A stretch of 64,000 nucleotides of DNA, taken from NCBI GenBank assembly GCA_029582265.1, contig CM055819.1:42789048-42853047 (forward strand). The letters run 5' to 3'. The notes under the pieces were generated by a model, which saw only the letters and a list, made by a program, of their open reading frames with translations, was not told where the DNA came from and ran no database searches. Made by a program: the position numbers and the translations under genes. Below are positions 8,986 through 20,882 of this stretch, in pieces. Every line of letters begins with the position of its first letter. Position 1 is the first letter of the stretch. The DNA comes from Zoroaster sp. YZ-2022 (lineage: Eukaryota; Echinodermata; Asteroidea; Forcipulatida; Zoroasteridae).

Positions 8986-9110
8986 CACTGGAAGTTATCA
9001 CTGCATGGAACTGCATTTTGTCCAGATTAGGGTTTAGCAGTCGACCCAATTTGGTACCAATTTTAATTCATTCTAATTTTAAATTTTTATTTAAACCACA
9101 TTTTTTGCAG

Positions 9111-9332
9111 GGTATGAATCAACAGTCTGCTATATGGTCCAGGAACGCGATCCAACCGCTGATCAAAGATTCCGCTGGGTAATTCCAGTGAAAGACCCTT
9201 GCAGATGCACTGAGATTCAACTTGGCGGGTTGAATGGCCACACTCCCTGTCGGCCATTCAGTGTGACCTACTTTGACTCTTTTCTAATCAGCACCGATAA
9301 ACAGGAAATTCAAAAATGGCTGAATTGTAAAG
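9111..9332 (+). CDS. Phase-1 internal exon, cysteine-bearing extracellular-type domain of unknown family
   Basis: A polypyrimidine tract and TTTTTTGCAG precede the exon, and GTAAGT follows it at 9333. The 222 bp are open and start and end in phase 1. The 73 complete residues contain five cysteines (V-C-Y, P-C-R-C, T-P-C-R, N-C-K) and an F-R-W-V-I-P core. I do not recognise the domain. Phase and strand match the EGF and Methyltransf_FA exons downstream, so it is probably an earlier module of the same gene. Exons encoding whole extracellular modules are typically phase 1-1. An alternative is an exon of a separate gene whose other exons lie outside the window. Confidence 0.55.
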
Positions 9333-11378
9333 GTAAGTGAAATGAATTTACCTATCGGGAAAGATTGCACAGACCCACGATATGTAGCCTAGTACTGTTT
9401 CTCCCAAAGCATCTCCTTAAGCCGATTCCATTGTTTTTATTAGAAAGGTGAATGTATGGGCAAATGACGTTTTTTTTTTCAACAGTTGAACATGATTTGT
9501 TTTAGCAAATAAATATAAAGTGAAATTTCCCATAATACTCGGTGGGTATTTTCTCAGATAAACAATATATCAGTTAATGTTATGCTATAGATGATTAGTC
9601 AGCCCTGTGTGTATTATTCCCAATAACATAACATTAGAACTTGAAATGCTGCTGAGCATTTACTCCTAAAAGTTTACAACAACCTGGCAAGACATAAGAT
9701 TTGAGGCTCTGCATGGTGGAGTATAGGTATCGTTTTGGTTTGCGGTTACATCATTTGTTTATCTAAGTGAAGAACAGGGTTCTGAAAAGAAACTTTTCGG
9801 GCATTATCTCAACTACCGCTAAGTGAGATTATGGTTCAGGGAGAACCAGAGTCGGTGGTTTTGTTTTAGCAAATATAATATAATGTGAGATTACATTTTT
9901 GTACCCGAGTAAATAATTGTTATGTCAATTTGGTGAAATGAAATTCTGTAAATTGTGCCGTATTCATAAACCACTAGAATAATAGTAGTCAAATATTTCA
10001 AGATCTTTAACCCTCCTGGAAGAAGATGGGTGGAACAACCAGAGGTCAGAGTACCACCCATATTAAACATGTTTGCCAACACTGCCATCATCTCCTCCTA
10101 ATATTCATGTAGTAACCGAGCTGGAGATTTGAAGTTGAACCGTACAATATGTTCATGCACAGATTAATTGTCCAAATACAGTAATTAGTTAGCAAGAAGC
10201 TATATAGTCTGAATAAAAAAATAAACACCTTAATATGTGATGACTTGTCATATACCATTATCATTGTTTCAATTAAGATTACAATCCACACACTCAGTGA
10301 AATGGCGAAGAACTTGAAAACATGGTTTTCAAATGAATAGGCCCTTTTGTTTAACATAAGCGAATATAAAAATGGCGGCGCGCCCTCAAAACATTCAAAT
10401 CTAATAGGACGACAGATTTCCAACTTCTGTACCATCCAAATCACAAGCACCGTAAAACTAGTCATACTGAAATAAAACACTCGAATCATGGGTCCAATTA
10501 TACTGAGTTAATATTGTAAATGGAATGAGCGCCCTCAATTGTCAGGTATGGCAACAAACAAATGTATGACAATAGACAAAGTGACAGCTAAACTCATTTG
10601 CAGCATGATGGATCAATATTCATTGCAATCATTGTTTTAAAAAAAACAAAAAAAACATGACCTTTCGCTTTATTCTTCTTCGATTTCAAGGGGCTTAGAC
10701 TGGATTTGTCCATACGCGTGTGAGATAAGCAAACTTATCAAAACATTTTTGTTTTCTTATGATATTTTGTTTTCATGTGGGGCATATTGGGTACATCCTG
10801 TTTGTTATAAGACGTTGTACGTTTCCCACGTCTAGGCAGCAACAACTTACAGATACCAATTGTTGGGAGCAGTAATGCACTTATTACGTTACACAATACC
10901 AATTATGTCGAACTGACCAAAGTCTAATTGACCGTTTGAAAAATGAGGTGTTTTCATTATCGAAACACTCTCGAAAGTGTTGTAATCAGAAGTGCTTTCA
11001 TTTTGTAGTAAAAGATATGATAATTTCATTCATCTGACTGCAAATAAGACACATATTTCATTATGAACTCAATGGAGTCAATGCAATGACTCCTGTGATT
11101 ATCCTTCACTGATTAGGGACTTTACGCGTCGTTAGTTTGAGTTTAAGAGATAAAATTACAATCTGTTAGTGTTGTGAAAGTGAAATTCAGCCGAGAAAAT
11201 ACTTCGATGGTATTTTAAGTTGTTTACACGTTATATTTCATCTGATATAGACCTATATTCATAAATGAGGAAATTTTAATGATTATATCAAATTTATTAT
11301 AGGCACAACGTGGAACCAAACAATATTTATAACCATTATATTTGTGAAAATGGCGTAAAAGATTGCACCCCCCCAAAA
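9333..11378. other. Intron-like noncoding DNA
   Basis: No supported coding. It contains one Penelope-family relic (9697-9862). The minus-strand frames at 9891-10489 show no domain or composition typical of protein. The segment is probably part of a long intron between the exon at 9111 and the EGF exons. Confidence 0.45.
9697..9862 (+). repeat. Relic of the Penelope-related foldback family
   Basis: It shares an ordered set of phrases with the foldback at 54990-55412: gaggctctgcatggtgga, tttgcggttaca, ggttctgaaaagaa, ctaagtgagattatggttca and gggagaacca. Only one arm is present, so it is a truncated copy. Confidence 0.6.
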
Positions 11379-11419
11379 AACAAAAAAAAACAAAACAACA
11401 ACAACAACAACAACAACAA

Positions 11420-12573
11420 TGACAATCGATAATCGATAATGTTTTCGTCGTTCAATTTCAGGAAATTTTGTCTCATCCAACTTCGAATCTCTTGAATACA
11501 TTTCCAATGTTGTAATGCAGGAATCGGCAGGTTCTTGAGAAGATTTAAAAGTAATGTAAAGCTGCGTGTCATCAGCGTAGACATGGTAATTTAAATTATA
11601 CTTCAAAATGATATCACGAACTGGAAAGGTATAAACAGTAAACCACTGTGGGCCGAGCATGAAGCCTTGGGGTACAGAATAGTCAAGAATAACAGGCTCG
11701 GAGATAGCGTTACCAACACAAACATGCTGGGGCCTATTTAAAAGGTAGGACCTACACCAATCCAGGGCTGCGTCATGTATTCCAAGATGATATTGAAGGC
11801 GGGAGAGAAGAATTTTGTAATCGACCGTGTCAAAAGCGGCACTTATGTCTAACAAAACTAATGCAGTGATTTTTCCATCATCCATGGAAGATAAAATGTC
11901 ATTGTTGACGCGGAGAAAAGCAGTTTCCGTTCCATGAAATGGTTTATAGGCTGAGTGAAATGTGTTCGACAGGTTATTAGCACGAACATGGTCAGAGATC
12001 CGTGATGAAACAACTCGCTCGATTGTTTTTCCAAGGTACTTTAAATTCGCTAACAGTCGGTAATTTTTGAAAACTTCCTTGTCCAAATTGGGTTTTTTCA
12101 GGAGTGGTTTAACATGAGCAACCTTCTGGCTGTCAGGGAAACAACCGAAAGAAAGAGATATGTTTACAATAATTGTGATATAACTTAGCAAACACATCAA
12201 TATTTTTGTTTTATTAGCGAAGTTGGGACTGGATCAAGTTCACATGATTTTGATGGCGATTTCATGGTGAGTTTCTTGATCTCCGTAACACTAGTAGGCT
12301 CAAACATAGACAGTCTACATTGTGGATCCGTGCGTGACGATGTTTGTGATAGAGTGGCAGGTACTGGGGGAAAAGAAAAACGGATGTTCTCATAAAAAAG
12401 TTTGAAAATGCATTTGCGAGGTCCTGATCGGAGTGTGTAGATGGAAGCACTGGAGTTTTGGGTTTATGAAGCAGCTTTTCAACAATGTTAAAGAGCTTTT
12501 TCTGATCGCCAGAGCTCTCTTCCACAAGAGATGAGTGGTGAGCTATTTTTGCCTTGTTAATCATGTTCTTCAC
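11420..12573 (-). pseudogene. LINE A reverse transcriptase domain (partial)
   Basis: RT signatures are clear in the block 12200-11420: a K-P-L-L-K-K-P-N-L-D start, N-Y-R-L-L-A-N-L (palm region), L-L-D-I-S-A-A-F-D-T-V-D (catalytic Asp motif A), S-V-P-Q-G-F (motif B, Gly-rich) and Y-A-D-D-T-Q-L-Y-I (motif C, catalytic Asp-Asp). The preceding block 12573-12262 carries the linker with D-L-A-N-A-F-S-N-F-F. The active-site residues are present, but the frame between blocks is broken and the C-terminal thumb is cut by the (CAA)n tract. It would copy LINE RNA by target-primed reverse transcription; this copy cannot. Confidence 0.85.
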
Positions 12574-13140
12574 AATATCACGTTGGTTACAGTATTCTTG
12601 CCGATGTACTCCAAGTTTCCCATTGTCACGCCATTTTCGCTCAAGTTGACGGCGGATTTTCCTTGCAGCACGAATATCATCATTGAACCAGGGGATTCAG
12701 ATTGTAGTTTAACAATTCGATATTTTTGCGGAGCATAATCGTCCAAGATGTTACGGACAGTAGATTCAAATAGACTGACACAAGAATCCAGCTCACCATC
12801 TTCAAGGTTTACATTTTCCAGTTGAGATTCAATATCATGACATAAATCTTTAATATTTACATTTTTCCAGTGGCGAGTAGTTACAGAAATGGTAGGCATG
12901 GGAGGTTTTTAAGGTTCATATTTACCATGATTGCATAATGATCAGATAAGCCGGGATGGATAGTTATATTCGAGATGAGAGGTGAAGTATTTTCACGCGT
13001 TATCATGAGGTCAAGACAGTGACTATATCAATGAGTGGGTGCTGTGATGTGCTCGATAAGTCGATGAGCAGAGTGCAGATCTTTAAACTGATTTGCATAA
13101 TTGTTTGAAGTGATGTCCATATGAATATTAAAATCGCCGG

Positions 13141-13698
13141 TTAAAATAAAATGTCAGATGGGTGCAAGAGATAATCCACAATTAATTTCTCAAATTCCTG
13201 CAGAAAAATGGAGAAATTTACATGTTTATCATCAACATCCCTTTCTGGTCGATATATATTAACAAGGCGAACAGATCTAGAGTTGCACGTTACCTCAGCA
13301 TGCAGATATTCAAATGTTAGGTAGTCAATGTAATCATTTTTCATACTGACAGATAAACTGGACCTAAAGAGAAGTGCAACCCCTCCACCGGTCTTTTTTG
13401 GTCTGGGGATATGATGGAGAGAGTAGCCAGCAGGAGTGCACTCGCGGGGTAGCAAGTCATCATCAGGTTTAAACCATGTCTCGGATATAGCAACAAGATC
13501 CAAATTGTTTTGAAGTACAAAGTCAACAAATTCATCCGATTTGTTACATATGGATTGAGTATTCAAGACACAGAGCTGAAGTTTAGACTCATCATGAACA
13601 TTTGGAGTTGAAGTTATGCCAATGTCGCTTGTTGATGTGGTTAAGTTCACTGTTGGGGGTTGGTGAGGCCGGAGTGCTAGTTGTGTAAGTCTGTCCAT
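13141..13698 (-). pseudogene. LINE A endonuclease (AP-endonuclease-like) domain, partial
   Basis: 185 codons with exonuclease-endonuclease-phosphatase signatures: L-N-T-Q-S-I-C-N-K (the N-terminal Asn-bearing strand), A-I-S-E-T-W-F (catalytic Glu motif), K-K-T-G-G-G-V-A-L-L-F-R and L-V-N-I-Y-R-P. The C-terminal part with the final His/Asp motifs is missing from this frame. The enzyme nicks target DNA to start insertion. It lies directly downstream of the 2A-like N-terminal frame. Confidence 0.85.
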
Positions 13699-13911
13699 TC
13701 TATGGCGACCAGCTTTTTTTTTACATCTATGTGTGCGGCGGTATGTTTAGAGTTGATTGGCAAGTATTCCAAGACAGTTCAATTGACTCAATGCTGAATA
13801 AGATAGAGCTGCATCAGTACATGGAGCATTGCGAAGATTGAGTAGTTCATTGCGGCTGTAGGAAATTTTATGCATCTGAGTGGCGTTTGTGTGTGTGTTG
13901 TTCAGTGTTTC

Positions 13912-13938
13912 AGGTCCAGGGTTTGGGTTTATGTCACC
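13912..13938 (-). other. 2A-like peptide motif at the N-terminus of LINE A
   Basis: Residues 20-28 of the minus-strand frame beginning at 13995 read G-D-I-N-P-N-P-G-P, preceded by the hydrophobic L-E-L-L-I-S. 2A-like recoding signals end in N-P-G-P and normally have D-V/I-E-x before it. Here the Glu is replaced by Asn, so skipping activity is uncertain. CR1/L2-type LINEs of echinoderms and lancelets are known to carry such motifs near the N-terminus. Confidence 0.6.
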
Positions 13939-13995
13939 AGAAATTAAGAGTTCCAGGTGAAAGGTGGCAGATGAATTATTATAATAATGGGACAA

Positions 13996-15132
13996 CTCAA
14001 AAATTTAAGATGGTGGATTTGTTGTTTATTATGTAGTGTACAAGCTGTAGGTTGCATGCTGTAGTCATATTCTAAAGATTAGTCATTGAGACACAATGGT
14101 ACATGGTCCGGATAGCAGGAGTAAAATAAACAGAATGTAGACCTTCATTGTCTAATCACAAGGTTGTTGATCCAAACAAAAGGCTAGTGGTCAAGCTACG
14201 GGTTATAATCTAAGACTGCACAAATAAAGTGAAGATACAAGTGTGTATCCACAACACAGTAAAATCTTATAGCAGAGACAGACAAAAAATACAACAGTTT
14301 TTCACTTATTATAAAAAAAAAAAAATGTACCAATACTCACATAAAACGTCTAGTAGATTCCAAGTGTAATAAGAAATCCACTAGTATAAAAATGAAGACA
14401 AACTTGTAGCTACAAAACACTTACTTAGCACAACAACTGGAGAGCTGTTATGAGTGGCTGCTTGTTAGACGCTCATTCATTCAAAAAAGTACGAAGTGAG
14501 ATCGCGAAAACAGCATAAGTATAAAAGACGCTTGAATAACTGTATTACACTCAAGAAAGACTCGAGTGCTTTGCAAAGAATAAGGCTTTATGTTGGCTGC
14601 ACCATAAACATGTTTTTAACCTTTGATGCTGCTGGGCAAACGACTGGTTTGATGCAGGCAGTTTGTTACATTCGTATGTTAAGGTCCAAGTTGCGAGAAA
14701 ATAATTGCTTTTTTTCAAATAAGATGTGGTGCACTGACTCAAGTAATTTGGCACGTACAAAATTAATTCTAAAATTCACGTACTAAATACACTTTGTTGG
14801 CTTATAACCCTCTCGTTATTATTACTAATATTATTTATTGAGATTCAAACAGCCATAACGCCCAATTACATTCATAATTTACATTAAAACAAACTTTACC
14901 TCCAGTATGAATTGCCAAACTCCATATAACATTATTATAAATACAATGTATGACAACGAACGACAGGTCAGATGCTGATCGTTCGGGTTTTTTCTCCTAT
15001 GATTACTTAACCGCCGTCAAAATGGTACATTATGTTTCCTTCACTCTGTTTTTAAGTGTTATTTTAATTTATATCAGCTTATTCACAATAAAGATATCTA
15101 AACACATCGTGTTTTCTTTGAAATTGTTTTAG
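13996..15132. other. LINE A 5' region and intron-like DNA
   Basis: The part next to 13995 may be LINE A 5' UTR. The remainder is noncoding. From about 15052 it is duplicated at about 24060, as the intron in front of the EGF pair. Confidence 0.45.
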
Positions 15133-15258
15133 ATATTGATGAATGTGCAACAGGTGTCGACAACTGTGATTCAGCTCATGGACTCTGCACTAACACTGAC
15201 TGTAGCTTTACATGTACTTGCGAAGAAGGATACGAAGGAGATGGCATATCTTGTACAG
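15133..15258 (+). CDS. Calcium-binding EGF-like exon 1
   Basis: A 126-bp phase 1-1 exon between TTTTAG and GTAAAT. With a G from the previous exon it reads D-I-D-E-C, the calcium-binding start of cbEGF modules. The C-x-N-x4-F-x-C beta-hydroxylation consensus is present. One oddity: the usual D-G-S is D-C-S here, giving a seventh cysteine in a domain that normally has six in three disulfides. The exon is otherwise almost identical to the exons at 15384, 24141 and 24391. It is an extracellular protein-interaction module, probably of the same gene as the Methyltransf_FA exons. Confidence 0.85.
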
Positions 15259-15383
15259 GTAAATTTAAACATAACATTGGACATTGGGGGACTTCTGTAC
15301 AAGTAGGAGGATCTTTCAGATGAACCAGTTTCACTTATTCCATGTTTTGTTAACAATTTGTAATTCCAATTTGTTTTTAATAG

Positions 15384-15509
15384 ATATTGATGAATGTGCG
15401 ACAGGTGTCGACAACTGTGATTCAGCTCATGGACTCTGCACTAACACTGACGGTAGCTTTACATGTAGTTGCGACGGAGGATACGACGGAAATGGTACAT
15501 CATGTACAG
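15384..15509 (+). CDS. Calcium-binding EGF-like exon 2
   Basis: A 126-bp phase 1-1 exon after TTTTTAATAG and before GTAAAT. It encodes D-I-D-E-C-A-T-G-V-D-N-C, then C-T-N-T-D-G-S-F-T-C and a final C-T-G, with the normal six cysteines. It is 125 bp downstream of EGF exon 1. The exon pair with its introns is duplicated at 24141-24516. The final G joins in phase to the next exon, which would be the first Methyltransf_FA exon at 19865 (G|TT). Confidence 0.9.
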
Positions 15510-15627
15510 GTAAATTCAAAGTGTGTACTACAGTCGTAGGTATCTAACCAGTTTCCATACCCCATGTATAATGTACAGTTGTTTTAATCCTCAAGTATAG
15601 TTGATGTTATGGCGTGGCGTGTTCATA

Positions 15628-16000
<373 letters not shown>

Positions 16001-16065
16001 AAAAGTATATCATTATTTACCTTCAAAAGGGCCGTCTCTGTACTGTGATGTTTCCTATATGTTTC

Positions 16066-17121
16066 CTATTGAAATAATGGAAATGATGAATGCCTAGCCA
16101 TATGATTATTAATTTGAGCACACACTGCACTCTCAGTAAGTTTAGACAAAAACTGCAAGTTGGTGATTGGTCGGTAATTTTCTAAAACTGGGTCGAGGTT
16201 ATGCTTCTTTAACAAAGGAAAAACCAGTCCGTCTTTCCAGCAATCGGGAAAAACGCCACAACCAATAGACAAATTTATGATACTGGTAAGCACTGGCAGC
16301 AGAACATCAAGGCAATCACTGACTAGCTTAGTTGGCATTGGATCAAGTGAACAAGACTTCTTTGTAGATTTACTGACAAGTTGCTTAACCTGTTTCTCAG
16401 TTAATGTAATGAAATGATCAAACAAAATGTCATCAGATGGAATAATATTGGGAAAATTATTAGATTCAGATTCATCTGCCGATCCCAAATTGTCAAGTTT
16501 GGAATGAATGTTTGTTATCTTTTTAACAAAGAAATTCCCCATTTCATTTGCTAACTCAAATTTGTTATTGAACATGGGAAGGGGTGAAACATGACATTGT
16601 TGGAGCAGTGTCTTAGTGGCCTTAAATAATTTACTCTGATCGGAACTGTTGGCGTCAATAAAGTTGGTATACAAATCACTGCGGGCTTTATTCATGAGAA
16701 ATGTAGCCCTGTTTCTTTTAGTTTTAAAATTCGCTAAGTCGTCGGGTGTCCCAGTTCGCCGCCATTTCCTTTCAGCCTGTCTTCTCAACTTCACAGCTGT
16801 CTTAATGTTCGCATTAAACCATGGCACCAAAGGTCTGGTAGAAACTGTTTTCGACTTTACTGGTGCATGAATGTTAAGTGTATCGGTGAGAGTGACATTG
16901 TAACATTCAACAAGCTCATCGAGACATTTGGGAGTATCTGTACACAGCTTAGAAGAAGATAAGTCATTTTTTAATGAATTAATATTGATCGATGTAGTGT
17001 TCCTATAAGAAACTGTTTTGGTTGAAGATGTTAACGATCTTGTTTTTAAATTACACATAACTGATAGATGGTCAGAAAAAAGACGATCAGGAAAAGGTGG
17101 GCTCTCTAGAACAACCTCCAA
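16066..17121 (-). pseudogene. LINE B linker and N-terminal reverse transcriptase
   Basis: 351 codons are open. The first part has the S-D-H-L-S-V region that ends the endonuclease (F-S-D-H-L-S), then a long linker with P-W-F-N and a W-R-R basic segment. The RT start carries D-P-M-P-T-K-L, W-K-D-G-L-V-F-P-L-L-K-K and N-Y-R-P-I-T-N-L. The frame ends at F-P-L-F-Q before the catalytic motifs, because the element is cut at 16001. The final catalytic motifs of this LINE family survive only in copy 2. It is inactive here. Confidence 0.8.
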
Positions 17122-17298
17122 TGTGTGTCCCCACTCATGGGTTGCCTCAGACCCATAGATTCAAGAAGTTCTATAAAAATGGACAGCAGATGGATCTTCA
17201 GAAACATCAACATGAATAAAAATCCCCAGTTATCAGGAGTCATTGAGGGCATAGAATTAACGATTCCAAATACACAGCAAATTCAATAAGAAACGTGT

Positions 17299-17940
17299 TC
17301 ACAGTAACTGGATGATTTTCAGAATATGGGGCCTGTAGATGATCACTAACCGAAGCCTAATATATGAATTATATTCTACCGACAATTCTGAAAATTCAAA
17401 TGATTCCTTTTCTCCAGCAGCAATTTTCTTGACAGAAATTTTATCTCGGAATAATAGACCAGTACCTCCTCCAATGCGATTCTTTCGTGGATGATCCAAT
17501 AGCTTAAAACCAGAGGGAGTAGCTTGAACTTTACAAGCAACATCCATTTCAGTAAACCAAGTCTCAGTTAGGGCAAAAAGATCAGCCTTGCTAGTTACAA
17601 CATAATCAACAAAGTCAGCCATTTTGTTCTTAATTGATCTGGTATTCAAACTGCAGAGCTTAAATGAGCATGCAGTTGTTAACATGGGTGTTATTGTAAC
17701 TGGTTGAAGTACTCGATTCCTGTTTTCTAGTAAGGCTTGAAGACAATAAGTAGAATCCAAACGCTGACTTAGATGGACGGGTATCCTTTGTTTATTACCC
17801 TTATACCGTTTACCTGCTCTCTTCCCTCGAAACCGAAAAAATCCCATTTGCTTTAAGTAATTGAAGTTGTTCAGAATGAAACACTGAGAAGATCTACGTA
17901 AATTAAACAATTGATTGCGTGAATAGGTGAATTCGCCCAT
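17299..17940 (-). pseudogene. LINE B endonuclease domain
   Basis: 213 codons with the AP-endonuclease-like signatures L-N-T-R-S-I-K-N-K, A-L-T-E-T-W-F-T-E (catalytic Glu), R-K-N-R-I-G-G-G-T-G-L-L-F-R and L-V-I-I-Y-R-P. The frame changes before the S-D-H motif, which is found in the next block at 17121. It is nearly identical to 29327-28929 in copy 2. It nicks target DNA in an intact element. Confidence 0.85.
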
Positions 17941-18500
17941 TATTGGGAGGGCTATTCAAATTAGAATGCAACTCACCATTGACATACAACTCGCTGTTAT
18001 CAGTGCAGTTCAAACCATTAGGAACAGGGTTGATAGAAATGTCCATAAACACAGTTATATCCAGTGGGGGATCATGTCCAGGGATAACCAAACTTGTCTG
18101 TCCATACTTCGACCATTTCAACAATGCCACTTTGGAAGGGCAGAAACCACTGTTACATAAACTAACTGACGTCGAATGGCAATTTGCTCGAAGTAGGCCA
18201 ACAAAAAAGTCTAGAAGACGTACAAAAAGGAATGGGTAACTCGGAGTAGTGTTTTCAAAGATAGTATTGGAGATAAATTTAGTTGAATGGAAATTATACT
18301 GCGCAAACATAACATGCAAAATGGCAAGACAAGCACAAACCTGTGTTATGGCGGCCATGATGAAAACACATAGCAATGAACATACACACAGCAGATGATC
18401 TCCACAAAAAATCCAAGAAACTTCACTAGTAATTTACAAAACTTAGCAAAATACCCGAAAAACAAATCACAATCAACACGGCAAACACATCACAAAAGGC

Positions 18501-19864
18501 TTAAAACTTGATGGCAAAGACAGAGAAAGATAAAAACGGATATAAAACGGATATAAAAAATGTACATTATTATGCACAGAATCTACAAACTGACAGCTGG
18601 ACAAACACCGCCTACTTTAGGTTGAAACAAGTCATTTTTAAAAAAGACGCACACTTGGCCTTGACTCGTATCTGCAACAGGGGCCGTGCGCTACACAATC
18701 GCCAAGCCTGGTCCTATCTTAAGTTTTGGGACTCCAAGTCTAACTACTGTCCCCCTTACAAACATGCCTAGTCCCAAAATGTTAGACTAACAGTTAAGTA
18801 AGAATTAAAAAAAACAGAAAACAGCGAACCAAAATAATACCGGGATCACAGGCTATGGGGCAATTATTGTTTTGATTTTCATTTTCTTTATTCACGAATA
18901 ACACGCACCAGGAAATCCTATACATGTATGTGGTAGGACGGCGATTAGCTTCACATGTGCGTCTGTTGTTTGTGGTTTCACTGAGGGTTGGGGTGTACTC
19001 GACTTCAATGAAATGTTTCCTATCAGCTTTACTCCTGTCAGTTTCACAGGCAAGGGGACAACTTACACCATACATCACCAAATGCATGCCAGTCAGAATT
19101 ATAGTACTCACACTTAAAATCGTACTCGAGTACATTTTGTCTGTGTGTTCGTACTCGTACTCAATAATTATTTGCATTGTGTGAATTTACAGATTCCGAA
19201 ACGCTTTAAAACTAGAAAGCGATTTATTTTGCCCATAAACAGTTCAAATTGGCCCTTCGTAAAATCTCCTAGGCCCAAATTATTTCAAAAAGTGTGCAGG
19301 ACAGTTGAGTCATAAATTTAGGTAGATAGGTTTGTATGCATATCTTGTATCGTTATGAAACATGAATATTGTAATGGTCCATGATTTTAGTCCTATCTGA
19401 TTTCACCCTGCAATATTTATTACCTTTTACACAATAGAACATTACGCTCTAGGTTTGTATGCGTATCTTGTATCGTTATGAAACATGAATATACATCATT
19501 TGTCAATATAATAATATAATAATACTGACATTTAAGAAGATATTGTCATTCAAAATGTACCTTATTAATGCTATTGCGTATTTGAAGAACATAAATTAAT
19601 ACATTGAAATATCGGCGTTATTATTAAAGGAAATCATTATTTTGATTAAGTTGAATATTTAATATTGGGGATATGGTTATTATTAATGTTGTTGGGTACA
19701 AGAAGTGTACAGGCTTACATGAACTCCTACTTGGGTTCGATGAATCGCACAACGAAATTTCGTTTGATTCCTAGAGCAAATATTATTTTACAGTCATATA
19801 TTTACTGGAAATGACAACCACTTTAATAACCATTTTTTTTCTTCATTTTTGTGGATGTTTGTAG
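18501..19864. other. Intron-like DNA upstream of the first Methyltransf_FA exon
   Basis: No supported gene. Almost all of it is duplicated at about 29900-31809. Relative to that copy, the promoter-like block and minisatellite (30711-31450) are deleted after the phrase acattacgctctag near 19440. Confidence 0.6.
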
Positions 19865-20029
19865 TTTGTACTTTCGTCACTGAACCCGCTGATACCCCGT
19901 ACAGCTACAATTTCATCCTTGAACCACTGACCATGCCTTTTCGTCTGAACTTCTCGTTGAAGGCTCCAAGGAATGCCTTGATAGCCCTAGCAGAGAACAG
20001 GACGGACCAGTCAGTCTTTATCGAGATAA
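19865..20029 (+). CDS. Methyltransf_FA domain 1, first exon
   Basis: A 165-bp phase 1-1 exon after TTTGTAG and before GTGAGT. It encodes the N-terminal half of a farnesoic-acid O-methyltransferase-like (Methyltransf_FA, PF12248) domain: Y-S-Y-N-F-I-L-E-P-L, P-F-R-L-N-F-S-L-K-A and A-L-I-A-L-A-E. Despite the family name, the domain is widespread in extracellular invertebrate proteins and is not known to be catalytic in them. The last A joins T-G of the next exon, giving a codon inside I-x-I-G-G-G. It is paralogous to 31810 and 33299. Confidence 0.8.
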
Positions 20030-20576
20030 GTGAGTATACCACAACATTTGGGCATTACTGAGAACTATATGTTGACCTCCCAGAGAAACAACATAATTTT
20101 GAAGACAAAACATTCTGCAAACAGTGTACGAGGACGAGGTGTAATCGATTATTTGTTTACGTTTGGAATATTGTTAGATGTGGGATTCAGAGTGTTATTG
20201 TTGGCCTGTTTTACAGTTAATGGGGTTCGAGTCTTTTGATCAATAATATAAAAAAAAATAGTAGAAACTGCATTTATATAATTTACCACGATAAATATTA
20301 TTAAGCTTCAGTTAAAACAAAATAATATAAAGTAACATTCATAATTATGTTACATGAATATTGACACATGCACTATAAGGCCTTGGTTTCTGTAATAGGT
20401 GTTAAATTTAGTAATGTTTCATAAATCCAACTAAAACTACTTCACAACATCGAACTTCACAAAGAGAAAAACAAGTTGGAAATAAAACTCTTTACCTATT
20501 TTGACTAAGCGTTCAAATTTACAAAACATTTGACAATTGATACCATCACCCAAATAATAATATATTTCCATTTTAG

Positions 20577-20882
20577 TGATTGGTGGAGGTTATAAAGAGG
20601 CATACATCCGAGCCTGCATGCCACATTTGTGTATTAGTAATGCCGGCGCAACGTATACTGAATACCTTGTGTCAGATCCACCTCTACTTGATAACAATGA
20701 GTACCATCCCTTCTGGATCGAGTACAATGAGGGCGTTGTTACAGTCGGCAAAGGAGGAGAGGAGCAGAGTTTCCTGGAGTGGGACGCTGGTGCTCATCAT
20801 GGCCGAGTACCAACTGAATTACATGTTGGTATATCTACATGGGAGAACGACCACGGGTCATGGGATTTCTGTCCTTTTTCAG
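20577..20882 (+). CDS. Methyltransf_FA domain 1, second exon
   Basis: The acceptor is CCATTTTAG. The exon encodes I-G-G-G-Y-K-E-A-Y-I-R-A-C-M, then F-W-I-E-Y-N-E-G-V-V-T-V-G-K-G-G and V-G-I-S-T-W ... G-S-W-D-F-C, the C-terminal half of the Methyltransf_FA domain. A donor is plausible after TTTTTCAG at 20882 (GTATTT follows), again in phase 1, so it would join EGF exon 3 (G|AT). The exon end merges with the first unit of a minisatellite. If the donor is not used, the frame would run on for 23 codons to a stop. It is paralogous to 32582, 36223 and 48993. Confidence 0.75.

Larger units (their letters stand above)
11379..13995 (-). mobile_element. LINE A, copy 1 (CR1/L2-like), cut at its 3' end
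   Basis: This is a non-LTR retrotransposon read from right to left: a short 2A-like N-terminal frame (13995-13747), an endonuclease (13698-13141), a linker (12899-12262) and reverse transcriptase (12200 to about 11420). It stops inside the RT at a (CAA)n/(A)n tract at 11380-11420, so the C-terminal RT and the 3' UTR are missing. Loss of the 3' end is unusual, since LINE copies are normally 5'-truncated. A second copy, at 45889-47873, has the opposite parts. Several stops and frame changes make it inactive. Confidence 0.8.
16001..18500 (-). mobile_element. LINE B, copy 1 (CR1/L2-like), 5' part only
   Basis: On the minus strand this holds a 5' leader, an N-terminal frame with a degenerate 2A-like motif (M-D-I-S-I-N-P-V-P, near 18014-18045), the endonuclease (17940-17299) and the region before and into RT (17121-16066). 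It stops at 16001, at the same insertion point as copy 2 (27617). It is part of the block duplicated at 27.3-32.9 kb. Confidence 0.8.

Noticed and set aside
10088..10489. 133-codon minus-strand open frame
   Set aside because: No recognisable domain, no splice or promoter context, and composition like the surrounding intron.
18794..19184. Overlapping 86-127 codon frames in the intron
   Set aside because: They overlap on opposite strands, and the duplicated copy near 30129-30459 alters both. There is no domain.
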